Below are positions 18,837 through 26,636 of a DNA stretch of 64,000 nt, piece after piece. The translations under genes were made by a program, and so were the position numbers. The stretch is from the NCBI GenBank assembly GCA_963700045.1, contig CAVOWK010000001.1:1-64000 (forward strand), given 5' to 3'. The notes beneath the pieces were generated by a model. It was not told where the DNA came from and searched no databases. It worked only from the letters and a program-made list of their open reading frames with translations. Positions within the stretch are counted from its first letter, which is position 1, and every line of letters starts with the position of its first letter. Origin of the DNA: RPQJ01 sp963700045 (GTDB lineage: Bacteria; Pseudomonadota; Gammaproteobacteria; Steroidobacterales; Steroidobacteraceae).

Positions 18837-19871
18837 TCAGCGGTCTGCGCGCTCGACCCGGATCTGGCTGCCCGCGATTACGTGGTGCAGGGCGGGCTGG
18901 GACGCAAACACGGCAGCCACCGCCGCTTCAGGCGAGAGCCCGCTCGTGGAACCCTTGAGCTGCGTCTGCTCGGCTTCGCGCGCGGCATCGGCCGAGGTGT
19001 AGACGATCCTGCGGCCCGTTTCCCGGCCGGCCCAGGCCAGGAACTCGTCGAGCGAGCGGCCTTCGATCGTGAATTCGGGTGCGACCGCTGCGACCCAATG
19101 CCACGCCTGGCCGTGCGAGTCGACCTGTGAGCGAGCCACGCTGCCGTCCTGGCGCACCGCTAGTGATTCGCCGGCACGGGCGACGACCGGCACGTGCCCG
19201 CGGTCGATCGCGATGCTGCCTTCGCGCACGGCCACCAGCAGCGCGCCGTCATGTACCGAAGCGACATACTGGGTGCCGACGTGCCGGACGTCTCCATACG
19301 GCGTGCCGACGACGAATGCGCCACTGCCAGAGCCGGGCGTGCCGGCGTCAACGTAGACGCTGCCTGTCGCCAGGCGTGCGCGCTCACCGCCGGCAAAGGC
19401 CAACTGCGTGTCCGTGTCGAGGCGCACCTCGAGTCCGTCTGGACGCCGCAATGCGACTCGACCGGAGCCCGAGGTACGGATCTCGTCCGACGCGGCCACC
19501 GGCGACGTCGCGTTCAGTGGCTGCCATGTGCCGTCGGTGGAATGACGCACTTCAGCGGCGCCCGTGACACGAGCCACCATCGCGACCGGACCTCCGGCCG
19601 CTTTCCAGCGCGGCAAGGCAACCCCGACGGCGACGGCCACGACCGCGACGGAAGCCGCAATGGCGAGCCACGGCTGCGTGAACCTGCGTTTCGGCTGCCG
19701 CGCGGCAACGGTTGCGTGCCATTCCGCGGCGACGGCAGCGCGGACTTCCGCTGCGATGTCTGCGGCTGGAGCCGGGCGCGGGCCGACTTTCCTGAGCAGC
19801 GCGGCCAGGTCGGCATCTTCGCCCGGCCTGTCGTCTTGTGGCTTGTGATCGTTCATGGCGTCTTTTCTCAT
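18837..19871 (-). CDS. FecR-like sigma-factor regulator with C-terminal STN domain
   Basis: Inner-membrane anti-sigma or signal-relay protein for the adjacent ECF sigma factor. An N-terminal cytoplasmic part of about 65 residues is followed by one transmembrane helix (WLAIAASVAVVAVAVGVAL), a FecR domain (GAAEVRHSTDGTWQPL to roughly residue 255) and a C-terminal STN-like domain (about 265-344: FTIEGRSLDEFLAWAGRET). The start at 19871 overlaps the sigma gene stop (ATGA); an ATG five codons later (19856) is also possible. Classical FecR ends without an STN domain, which here also occurs in the receptor. Confident in FecR family, less in mechanism. Confidence 0.87.
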   Translation of the reverse strand: MRKDAMNDHKPQDDRPGEDADLAALLRKVGPRPAPAADIAAEVRAAVAAEWHATVAARQPKRRFTQPWLAIAASVAVVAVAVGVALPRWKAAGGPVAMVARVTGAAEVRHSTDGTWQPLNATSPVAASDEIRTSGSGRVALRRPDGLEVRLDTDTQLAFAGGERARLATGSVYVDAGTPGSGSGAFVVGTPYGDVRHVGTQYVASVHDGALLVAVREGSIAIDRGHVPVVARAGESLAVRQDGSVARSQVDSHGQAWHWVAAVAPEFTIEGRSLDEFLAWAGRETGRRIVYTSADAAREAEQTQLKGSTSGLSPEAAVAAVFASQPALHHVIAGSQIRVERADR

Positions 19872-20491
19872 GTCTCGAGGCTCGCGAGCACGTCGTCTGC
19901 CGACGCGCCGAACACGGCCTCCACCCCTTCCCGGAAGGCGACCCGGGCCCTGGCCAGCAGCGATTGCACCGCCGTCTGGCCGATTCCCAGCCGCTCGCTG
20001 ATCTCTTCGACCGAGCGGCCTTCGACGTATTTCCATTCCAGTGCGTCGCCATATCGGCCTGGCAGCCGGTCGAGCACTGCGTGTACCAGGCGCCCGAGCT
20101 CGGCGCGATCGGCGCCGTGCAACGGGTTGTCGGTCGATGGCGCTGCGATGGATTCAAGCGCGGCCCGGACTTCCTCGCTGTCGTCGATCAGGACGACCTT
20201 GGAGGTATGACGACGCTCGCTGCGCACGTGATCGGCGATCTGCCTGCGGCAGATCTGGCACAGCCAGGTAAAGAGTGCTGCCTCGCCGCGCCAGCCCCCG
20301 ATCGCACGCATTGCCTTGATCAACGTGGCCTGCACGACGTCCTTGGTGGCGTCGGCATTGCGGTTCATGCGCGGCAGGGCGAAGCGGTAGACGCGCGGGA
20401 AGTACGTCTCGAAAAAGGTCGTGAACGCGCGCTCGTCGCCAGCGAGCATCGCGTCGACCAGTTCGCGATCGTCATTCATTGTTTCGCGCAT
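19868..20491 (-). CDS. ECF-family RNA polymerase sigma factor (module 1)
   Basis: A 207-residue extracytoplasmic-function sigma factor. Region 2 spans about 10-85 (FETYFPRVYRFALPRM, DVVQATLIKAMRAIGGWRGEA) and region 4 about 130-190 (LDRLPGRYGDALEWKYVEG then a helix-turn-helix, SVEEISERLGIGQTAVQSLLARAR). The final 15 residues extend beyond region 4. It is first in an operon with the FecR-like and TonB-receptor genes. Its start lies only 13 bp after a CGTCTTAC box that could be its own -10; an internal ATG at 20479 would give a more usual leader. It is probably autoregulated and may also drive the divergent five-gene operon. Confidence 0.92.
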   Translation of the reverse strand: MRETMNDDRELVDAMLAGDERAFTTFFETYFPRVYRFALPRMNRNADATKDVVQATLIKAMRAIGGWRGEAALFTWLCQICRRQIADHVRSERRHTSKVVLIDDSEEVRAALESIAAPSTDNPLHGADRAELGRLVHAVLDRLPGRYGDALEWKYVEGRSVEEISERLGIGQTAVQSLLARARVAFREGVEAVFGASADDVLASLET

Positions 20492-20503
20492 CGTCGCATG
20501 CGA

Positions 20504-20538
20504 GTAAGACGCGACCGCCGCTGCAAATCAATCGCGCT
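20504..20538 (-). promoter_or_regulatory. Candidate ECF promoter, leftward copy
   Basis: Read on the minus strand: AGCGCGATTGATTT, 13 bases, then CGTCTTAC. The same two boxes with the same 13-base spacing occur in mirror image at 20593-20627. CGTC is the commonest -10 core of ECF sigma factors, and TGATTT would be the -35 box. The spacer sequences of the two copies differ, as expected of promoters rather than a copied element. The box ends 13 bp before the first ATG of the sigma gene, so a start at 20479 may be the one used. Inferred, not shown. Confidence 0.55.
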
Positions 20539-20592
20539 TCGGCGTGGCGACATTCGGGAGTCATAAATCATTGAAATTAATGGGATTTATGG

Positions 20593-20627
20593 AGCGCGAT
20601 TGATTTCCGTGCCAACGCACGTCTTAC
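20593..20627 (+). promoter_or_regulatory. Candidate ECF promoter, rightward copy
   Basis: AGCGCGATTGATTT at 20593-20606, 13 bases, then CGTCTTAC at 20620-20627, identical box for box to the leftward copy. It lies about 50 bp upstream of the thermostable-hemolysin-like gene, leaving a normal leader. Between the two copies is an AT-rich 54-bp core holding a smaller dyad (CATAAATC 20562-20569 and GATTTATG 20584-20591). The arrangement suggests that one sigma factor transcribes both divergent operons. Confidence 0.55.
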
Positions 20628-20675
20628 CGCTGTCCGCGCAGCAAAGCGGGCTGCAAACCACCCCCGGGAGCGGAC

Positions 20676-21368
20676 TTGGAAGCCACCGACCTCATGCTCG
20701 ATGCCCCACGTAAGACGATGCTGCCCCGGCGAGCCGCCGACGAGTTGCGCACTCTTGGAGAAAGCCTCGACCTGCAACCGGTCCGAGCCGGCGACGCGGG
20801 CCGTGCAGACCTCGAGGCCTATGTCCGGACCCGGTTCGCCGCCAAGCATGGCGCGGCAGTTCGCACATTCATGCCCACGCTCATCGCGTTTCGTGACCGC
20901 CAGGGCGAGCTGCGTGGTGTCGCGGGCATCCGTGGCGCCGAGGAGAGCCGGCTCTACCTCGAGCAATACCTGGACTGTCCCATCGAACAACGACTGACTG
21001 CAAGCCTGCGGTCGTCCCCGGTCGATCGCGGCGGGGCGCGTGCCGTTCGTCGCGATGAGATCGTCGAAGTCGGCAACCTGGCCGGTGCCAGCTGCCGCGC
21101 CGCGGTGCGCATGGTCGCGCAGTTACCCGTGTTCCTGATGAGCCGCCGTTACTCGTGGATCGTCTTTACGGCCACCGGCGCGCTGCGTCAGATTCTCGAA
21201 GGCTTTGGCGCGCCGCTGATCGAACTCGGCCGCGCCGATCCGTCGAGCGTCGCCACCGCGGCGGATTCGTGGGGCCGCTACTACGAGACCGATCCTCGCG
21301 TGTTTGCCGGTTACCTGCCCGATGCGGATCGGCTGGCCGGCTTCGCGCACCGGGCGCCGGGTCACTGA
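20676..21368 (+). CDS. Thermostable-hemolysin-family protein
   Basis: A 230-residue protein of the thermostable hemolysin family (T_hemolysin), named from a Vibrio protein but of unproven function in most bacteria; the fold resembles GNAT or acyl-homoserine-lactone-synthase acyltransferases. Diagnostic stretches are GVAGIRGAEESRLYLEQYLD, the RRDEIVEVGNLAG block and SRRYSWIVFTATGALRQIL. The start is probably the TTG at 20676, preceded by GGGAG at 5 bases; the ATG six codons on has none. The stop overlaps the next start (TGATG). First gene of a five-gene operon; an acyl-transfer role fits the neighbouring ligase but is inference. Confidence 0.82.
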   Translation: MEATDLMLDAPRKTMLPRRAADELRTLGESLDLQPVRAGDAGRADLEAYVRTRFAAKHGAAVRTFMPTLIAFRDRQGELRGVAGIRGAEESRLYLEQYLDCPIEQRLTASLRSSPVDRGGARAVRRDEIVEVGNLAGASCRAAVRMVAQLPVFLMSRRYSWIVFTATGALRQILEGFGAPLIELGRADPSSVATAADSWGRYYETDPRVFAGYLPDADRLAGFAHRAPGH

Positions 21369-22849
21369 TGCTGCTGGATGCCTTGCGCTCTGCGCCTCCA
21401 GGCGCTATCGCTCTCGTCGACGGGCAGCGCACGATTTCCTATGGCGCCCTGCCTGCGTTGATCGAGCACGAGATCGAATGGCTGCGGAAGGGTGGGGCTG
21501 AGCGTCACGCCGTGCTGGCGGACAACGGCGTGCCGTGGGCGCTTGCCGACCTTGCGCTGCATGTCGGGGAACTGCTCTCGGTGCCGTTGCCGGGTTCCTT
21601 CACGCCGGCACAGTTGGCGCATGCACTCGACGATGCGGGTATCGACGCGGTCCTCACGGATGACGACACGCGTGCGCCGTCACTGCTGCCGGGCTGGCGA
21701 CACAATGGCACGTCGCCCGTGTCTGGTCTGCACCGGTACCGCCGGCAGCTCGATCTTGCGAGCCGCGCCATTGCTCCCGCGGGTACTCGCAAGATCACGT
21801 ACACGTCGGGCAGCACTGCGAACCCGAAGGGCGTGTGTCTGTCGGGCCCGGCGCTCGAGGCCATCGCGGAGTCGGTGGCTGGGGCGACGCGTGAACTCGC
21901 CATCGAACGCCACCTCTGCATCCTGCCGCTTGCAACCCTGCTCGAAAACGTCGCGGGTCTGTATGCGCCCTTGCTGCGCGGTGCGACGTGCGTCGTGCCA
22001 CCGAGTTCAGTCACGGGGATGAGCTACGGTGGCCTGGACGCGGGGCGGCTGCTCGGGACCCTGTCACGCGAGCAACCCAGCAGCCTGATCCTCGTGCCTG
22101 AACTGCTGCAGGTACTGGTCGTCGCGGCCGAGCGCGGCTGGCAGCCACCAGCGTCGCTGCAGTTCGTTGCCGTCGGCGGCGCGAAGGTCTCAGGCGAGTT
22201 GCTCGCGCGGGCCGACGCCGCCGGCATTCCCGTCCATGAAGGTTACGGCCTCAGCGAATGCGCGTCGGTCGTGTGCCTCAACACGCCCGCATCGCGCCGC
22301 GCCGGAACCGTCGGCCGTCCATTGCCGCACGTGCGCGTGCGTGTCGATGCCTCAGGGCAAGTGCACGTCGCCGGCAACACCATGCTTGGTTACCTCGGCG
22401 ACCCGCCGCGCGCGCCGCTCGATGAGGTCGCGACCGGGGACCTGGGCGTGTTCGATGCGGATGGCTACCTGCAGCTGTACGGTCGCATGGGTAATCGGTT
22501 CATCACCGGCTTCGGCCGCAACGTGTCGCCGGAATGGGTCGAGTGTGAGATCTCGCAGCGACTCGGCGGCCGGCCGGTGCTGGTCCATGGTGAGTCACGC
22601 CCATACGTCGTCGCGCTGGTCGGGGCGTCTGCACACGAGGCTCCCGACGCTGCCGTCGAAGCCGCCATCGCTGCGGCGAATACGGTACTGCCGAGCTACG
22701 CGCAGGTCCGCCATTGGGCGCGCGCGCCCGGTCCTTTCACGCCTGCCGACGGCACGCTGACGGCGAACGGCCGCTTGCGCCGCCGGCAGATCCATTCACG
22801 CCTCGGCGCGCTGCTCGACGACCTGTATCGCGCAGCACCTGCTTCCTGA
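21368..22849 (+). CDS. AMP-dependent ligase (ANL superfamily), catalytic Lys replaced
   Basis: A 493-residue adenylate-forming enzyme related to acyl-CoA synthetases. Core motifs: YTSGSTANPKG at 145-155 (A3, phosphate loop), EGYGLSEC (A5), and ATGDLGVFDADGYLQLYGR (A7/A8). At the C terminus the A10 motif, which normally carries the adenylation lysine (xNGKxxR), reads LTANGRLRR, so R469 stands in that place. The protein is short compared with the 540-residue acyl-CoA synthetases, mainly in the N-terminal part. It overlaps the preceding gene (TGATG) and is 20 bp from the next. Probably activates a carboxylic acid for the acyltransferase-like and oxidase-like neighbours; substrate unknown. Confidence 0.85.
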   Translation: MLLDALRSAPPGAIALVDGQRTISYGALPALIEHEIEWLRKGGAERHAVLADNGVPWALADLALHVGELLSVPLPGSFTPAQLAHALDDAGIDAVLTDDDTRAPSLLPGWRHNGTSPVSGLHRYRRQLDLASRAIAPAGTRKITYTSGSTANPKGVCLSGPALEAIAESVAGATRELAIERHLCILPLATLLENVAGLYAPLLRGATCVVPPSSVTGMSYGGLDAGRLLGTLSREQPSSLILVPELLQVLVVAAERGWQPPASLQFVAVGGAKVSGELLARADAAGIPVHEGYGLSECASVVCLNTPASRRAGTVGRPLPHVRVRVDASGQVHVAGNTMLGYLGDPPRAPLDEVATGDLGVFDADGYLQLYGRMGNRFITGFGRNVSPEWVECEISQRLGGRPVLVHGESRPYVVALVGASAHEAPDAAVEAAIAAANTVLPSYAQVRHWARAPGPFTPADGTLTANGRLRRRQIHSRLGALLDDLYRAAPAS

Positions 22850-22869
22850 CCCTTCTCCGGAATCCTTCG

Positions 22870-23562
22870 ATGCACCTGTACGAGCAACTGCAGCGCGACA
22901 CCGTCGCCGACCGTAACTACCTGCTGGCGGCGCCCGCCATCCAGCGCGCACTCGTCGGCGACATCACCCGCGAGCTGTACGTCGAATTCCTGACGCAGGC
23001 CTACCATCACGTGCGTCACACCGTGCCGTTGCTGATGGCGGTCGGCGCGCGCCTGCCCGAACGGCACGAGTGGCTGCGCGAGGCTGTCCTGCACTACCTC
23101 GACGAGGAAAAGGGCCACGAGCAGTGGATCCTCAACGACATCGAGCACGCGGGTGGCGATCGGCAGGCAGCCGCGGCTTCGCCGCCCTCGATCGCGACCG
23201 AATGCATGGTCGCCTATGCATACGACACGATCGAGCGCCGCAATCCACTCGGCTTCTTCGGCATGGTGTTCGTGCTGGAAGGCACCAGCGTGGCGCTCGC
23301 GCTCAATGCGGCGGACCGCATCCAGAAGACGCTGCAGCTGCCCACCCGGGCGTTCAGCTACCTGCGCAGCCACGGCGAGCTGGACCAGGAGCACGTGGGC
23401 GATCTCGAGAGCATTCTCGGCCGCCTGTCGGACGAAGCAGATCGCGCGGCGGTCATCCGTTGCGCGAAGGGCGTGTTCTGGCTCTACGGCAACATGTTCC
23501 GGAGCCTCGAAGCGGACGTCGGCGCGAGGCGGGATGCCGCCCCGGCGAGGCTGCACGCATGA
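22870..23562 (+). CDS. TenA/heme-oxygenase-like diiron protein
   Basis: A 230-residue all-helical protein of the TenA / heme-oxygenase-like (iron-containing redox enzyme) superfamily, which includes the diiron oxidases UndA and SznF. Candidate metal ligands follow the family layout: E39 with H46 or H47 (VEFLTQAYHHVRH), E79/E80 and H83 (DEEKGHEQW), E137 (VLEGTS), and H168, D172 and H175 (SHGELDQEHVGD). Classical thiaminase TenA lacks this ligand set, so an oxygen-activating role is more likely. Its start has weak GGAA. Its stop overlaps the SDR start (ATGA). The substrate is probably made by the upstream ligase. Confidence 0.78.
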   Translation: MHLYEQLQRDTVADRNYLLAAPAIQRALVGDITRELYVEFLTQAYHHVRHTVPLLMAVGARLPERHEWLREAVLHYLDEEKGHEQWILNDIEHAGGDRQAAAASPPSIATECMVAYAYDTIERRNPLGFFGMVFVLEGTSVALALNAADRIQKTLQLPTRAFSYLRSHGELDQEHVGDLESILGRLSDEADRAAVIRCAKGVFWLYGNMFRSLEADVGARRDAAPARLHA

Positions 23563-24386
23563 AAGCCGCAGAAATGCGGGCGTTGATCACCGGCGCCAAC
23601 GGCGGCATCGGCGGCGCGCTGGCGCGGGAACTGCATGGTCGCGGTGCAAGCGTGCTGCTCGTGGGTCGGAATGCGCAGACGCTTGAACGCGCCGCGCAGG
23701 CACTCGGCGGCCGCTCGGCGCGCGTCGACTGGTGTGCGGCCGATCTTGCGACAGCCGAGGGGCGAGCAAGAGTGGTCGACGCTGCGAGAAGATGGGGCGG
23801 CAGCGGCATCAACGTGCTGGTCAACAACGCGGGCTGCGGTGATTTCGGCATGCTCGACCAACTGGACGATGCAGCGATCGAGCGCCTGTTCGCGATCAAC
23901 GCCGTTGCGCCGGTGCAGCTCACGCGGGCCCTGCTGCCGACGCTGCGCTCGCAACCAGGGAGTGCGATCCTCAACATCGGTTCGGTGTTCGGCAGCCTGG
24001 GCTATCCCGGGTTCACCGCATACTCCGCCACCAAGTTCGCGCTGCGGGGCTTCACCGAAGCCTTGCGACGCGAGCTGGCCGATTCGAAGATCGGCGTGCA
24101 TTACTTCGCGCCGCGCGCGACGAAGACCGGCATGAACGCGTCGGCCGTCGATCGCATGAACGCCGAGCTGAAGGTTGCAATGGATCCGCCGGCGCAGGTG
24201 GCGGCTGCTGCCTGCGCCATGCTCGAGGCCGGCAAGGCCAGCGCCGTCTGCGGCTGGCCTGAAAGACTGTTCGTCCGCATCAACGCGCTGCTGCCGGGAG
24301 TCGTCGACGGCTCGCTCCGCAAGCAGCTTCCCGTCATCCGTCGTCACGCCGCCGCCGCCGCCGCCGAGCGTGCCGCGCAGTCCTGA
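23559..24386 (+). CDS. Short-chain dehydrogenase/reductase of the hemolysin-like operon
   Basis: A 275-residue NAD(P)-dependent oxidoreductase of the classical SDR family. The cofactor motif is TGANGGIGGAL near residues 11-20, the structural NNAG is near 90, and the catalytic YSATK near 150 with its serine in IGSVFGSLG. The R-rich residues after the beta-2 strand (VGRN) suggest NADP(H). The C terminus is a poly-alanine tract encoded by a (GCC)n-like run, after RINALLPGVVDGSLRKQLP, which looks amphipathic and may touch the membrane. ATGA overlap with the diiron gene. Expected to reduce or oxidise the operon's product; substrate unknown. Confidence 0.85.
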   Translation: MKAAEMRALITGANGGIGGALARELHGRGASVLLVGRNAQTLERAAQALGGRSARVDWCAADLATAEGRARVVDAARRWGGSGINVLVNNAGCGDFGMLDQLDDAAIERLFAINAVAPVQLTRALLPTLRSQPGSAILNIGSVFGSLGYPGFTAYSATKFALRGFTEALRRELADSKIGVHYFAPRATKTGMNASAVDRMNAELKVAMDPPAQVAAAACAMLEAGKASAVCGWPERLFVRINALLPGVVDGSLRKQLPVIRRHAAAAAAERAAQS

Positions 24387-24395
24387 GGAGAAACC

Positions 24396-25058
24396 ATGCA
24401 ACACGCACGTAACGTCGTATTCATCTGCGCGAGCCTGCTCGCGGGCTCGCTGTCCACGGCGGCGCCCGTCGACCCTGCCTTCGATTCCGAGCTGCTGTCG
24501 ATTCAGCAGGCGTGGGCCAGGGCGAACTACGAGACGCCCGCAGGCGACGAGCGCATCAAGGCCTTCGATGCCTTGGAAAAGCGCGCCGAAAAATTCACGC
24601 GCCAGAACCCCGCGCGCCCCGAGGCACTGATCTGGGAAGGCATCATCGAAAGCAGTTACGCGGGCGCGAAGGGTGGGCTCGGTGCGCTCTCGCTGAGCAA
24701 GGAGGCGCGGGGCAACCTCGAGGCGGCGCTCAAGCTCGACCCGAGCGCGCTCGACGGATCGGCCTACACGAGCCTCGGTGTCCTTTACTACAAGGTGCCC
24801 GGCTTCCCGGTCGGCTTCGGCGACGACGAGAAGGCCGAAAAGCTGCTGCAGAAGGCGCTCAAGCTGAACCCGAACGGCATCGACCCGAACTACTTCTACG
24901 CGGAGTACCTGTTCGAGCAGGGTCGCTACCCGGAAGCACTGCAGTACCTCGACAAGGCGGGCAAGGCAGCACCGCGTCCCGGTCGCGAATCGGCCGACAA
25001 AGGGCGTCATGGCGAAATCGCCGCGCTGGCGGCGAAGATCAAGGCGAAGACGAGCTGA
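24396..25058 (+). CDS. Exported TPR-repeat protein of the hemolysin-like operon
   Basis: A 220-residue protein with a signal peptide (residues 1-23, ending STAAP) and tetratricopeptide-like helical repeats: RPEALIWEGIIESSYAG (about 70-86), SALDGSAYTSLGVLYYKVPG, then KALKLNPNGIDPNYFYAEYL and YPEALQYLDKAGKAAP. No lipobox cysteine is seen, so it is likely soluble in the periplasm. It follows the SDR gene by 9 bp with a strong GAGGAG site and closes the five-gene operon. Its end overlaps the convergent truC gene by 20 bp. Role unknown; TPR proteins usually bind partner proteins. Confidence 0.8.
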   Translation: MQHARNVVFICASLLAGSLSTAAPVDPAFDSELLSIQQAWARANYETPAGDERIKAFDALEKRAEKFTRQNPARPEALIWEGIIESSYAGAKGGLGALSLSKEARGNLEAALKLDPSALDGSAYTSLGVLYYKVPGFPVGFGDDEKAEKLLQKALKLNPNGIDPNYFYAEYLFEQGRYPEALQYLDKAGKAAPRPGRESADKGRHGEIAALAAKIKAKTS

Positions 25059-25809
25059 GTGGATCCGCGGCATATTGCGCACCCAGCCGGGTCAGCAGCG
25101 CGGCGAACTCTGCGGCGAGCGGCGCTTCGATGCGAAGCGTCGTTGCGCTTGCGGGTGGCGTGAATTCCAGGCGCGTGCACGCGAGCAGCAGGCGCTGCGC
25201 ACCGAACAGGTCGCGAAACAGCCGGTTGTGCCTGCCCTTGCCGTAGGTCGAGTCGCCGACGATCGGATGCGACTCGCTGGCGAGGTGGCGACGCAACTGG
25301 TGCCGACGCCCGGTGTGCGGCGTGAGTTCGACCAGTGCGTAACGCGAGGTCGGGTAGCGATCGACACACACCGGCAATTCGAACGTCGCGATGCGCCGGA
25401 ATGCCGTTTGCGACTCCCTCGGTTCGGTCGACTGCGGGCCGATGCGTTCGTCTTCGACCGCCGGGAGCGGCCGATCGATGGTGCCTGCCACGGCTGGCCA
25501 GCCGCGCACCAGAGCGAAATACGTCTTGACGACACTGCGCTGCGCAAAGATCGCGCCGTACTCGCGTGCGGTGTCAGGATCCAGCCCGAACGCCAGGACC
25601 CCGGACGTGCCCTTGTCGAGGCGGTGGATCGTGTAGACACGCTGACCGAGCTGGTCGCGCAGGATCTGCAGCGCAAACCTGGTTTCATGCCGGTCGATCG
25701 GTGAGCGGTGCACCAGCAGCCCCGACGGCTTGTCGACCACGACGAGTCGCTCGTCCCGATACAGGATTGGCAGCGTCTCAGGCGCAGCTGACGGCACGAT
25801 TTCGGTCAC
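25039..25809 (-). CDS. truC: tRNA pseudouridine(65) synthase TruC
   Basis: RluA-family pseudouridine synthase; TruC modifies uridine 65 of certain tRNAs. The 256-residue protein has YRDERLVVVDKPSGLLVHR near the start, the catalytic aspartate in TIHRLDKGTSGVL, and HTGRRHQLRRHL later, all typical. E. coli TruC is 260 residues, and TruC rather than RluA/C/D is favoured by the absence of an S4 domain and by the PILYRDERLVVVDKP opening. The GTG start at 25809 overlaps the upstream SDR stop (GTGA); the longer reading upstream is off-frame SDR. Moderately sure of TruC against other single-domain RluA members. Confidence 0.85.
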   Translation of the reverse strand: MTEIVPSAAPETLPILYRDERLVVVDKPSGLLVHRSPIDRHETRFALQILRDQLGQRVYTIHRLDKGTSGVLAFGLDPDTAREYGAIFAQRSVVKTYFALVRGWPAVAGTIDRPLPAVEDERIGPQSTEPRESQTAFRRIATFELPVCVDRYPTSRYALVELTPHTGRRHQLRRHLASESHPIVGDSTYGKGRHNRLFRDLFGAQRLLLACTRLEFTPPASATTLRIEAPLAAEFAALLTRLGAQYAADPLSSSSP

Positions 25810-26579
25810 CAGGGAATGCGTTCGCCGTCCCAGGCGAAGAACCGCCCCGAGTCCGCCGCCTGCAGGCGGTCGATCACCCCGAGCATCTGCGAGACGGCGT
25901 AGTCCACGCCGAAGAGCTTGCCTGCCGGCACGTTCGCCTGGAAGGGCCGCGAGAGGTCGGTGTCCGTCGTGCCGGGGTGCAGCGCGACGCAGATGACATT
26001 GCGCCGACTGCGCGCCCATTCGACGGCGAGCGTGCGCATGCACATGTTCTGCGCGGCCTTCGATGCGCGGTAGGCATACCAGCCGCCGAGACGGTTGTCC
26101 TCGATGCTGCCCACGCGCGCCGAGAGGCTGGCGAATACCGCTCGCTCCGGGTGCGCCAGCAAAGGCTCGAAATGACGGGCGACCAGCAGCGGTCCGATGG
26201 CGTTGACCGCGAATGCACGGGCGAGCGACTCGGGACGCACGTCGGCGAGGCGCTTCTCGGGCTTCATGCCGCGCGCCGCATCGTGCAGGACGCCAGCGCA
26301 GTTCACGACGAGATGCAGGAGCGGCGCAATACGGGCTGCGACTGCGGCCGCCGCGATGATCGACGCTTCGTCGGTCGCGTCGAGCGCGAGCACCGTCAGC
26401 CGGCCGGGGTGTCCAGCGGCCAGGTCTGCAAGGTCGCTCGCGTCCTGCGGCGAACGGCAGGTTGCGACGACGTGCCCGATGCGCGGCGCCGCGAGGCACT
26501 GCCGTGCGAACTCCAGGCCTATGCCGCGGCTGGCGCCCTGGATGAGCGCGTTACCGCCCGCAACGGTGGCGTCGAACAT
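25806..26579 (-). CDS. SDR family oxidoreductase, C-factor-like
   Basis: A 257-residue short-chain dehydrogenase similar to the C-factor (CsgA) group found across Proteobacteria. Cofactor motif QGASRGIGLEF at about 14-24, NCAGVLHD near 90, and catalytic YRASKAAQN near 165; the serine is in ASLSARVGS. A GAGG site precedes the ATG. It is coupled to truC through a GTGA overlap. No function beyond NAD(P)-linked oxidoreduction can be given; homologues next to truC are housekeeping-like. Confidence 0.82.
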   Translation of the reverse strand: MFDATVAGGNALIQGASRGIGLEFARQCLAAPRIGHVVATCRSPQDASDLADLAAGHPGRLTVLALDATDEASIIAAAAVAARIAPLLHLVVNCAGVLHDAARGMKPEKRLADVRPESLARAFAVNAIGPLLVARHFEPLLAHPERAVFASLSARVGSIEDNRLGGWYAYRASKAAQNMCMRTLAVEWARSRRNVICVALHPGTTDTDLSRPFQANVPAGKLFGVDYAVSQMLGVIDRLQAADSGRFFAWDGERIPW

Positions 26580-26636
26580 GAACGGAATCCTCGGGAAGAA
26601 CGGGCGCGGCTCGTGCGGAAGGTGCTGGCTGATCGC

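Noticed and set aside
20504..20627. A MITE or transposon remnant with terminal inverted repeats.
   Set aside because: No target-site duplication, arms match only at two boxes (spacers differ), and the position between divergent sigma-linked operons suits promoters better.
22870..23562. Thiaminase II (TenA).
   Set aside because: The diiron-like ligand set and operon context fit the heme-oxygenase-like oxidases better.
24346..24366. (GCC)n triplet repeat at the end of the SDR gene as a mobile or regulatory repeat.
   Set aside because: Few units, encodes an alanine tail, common in GC-rich genes.
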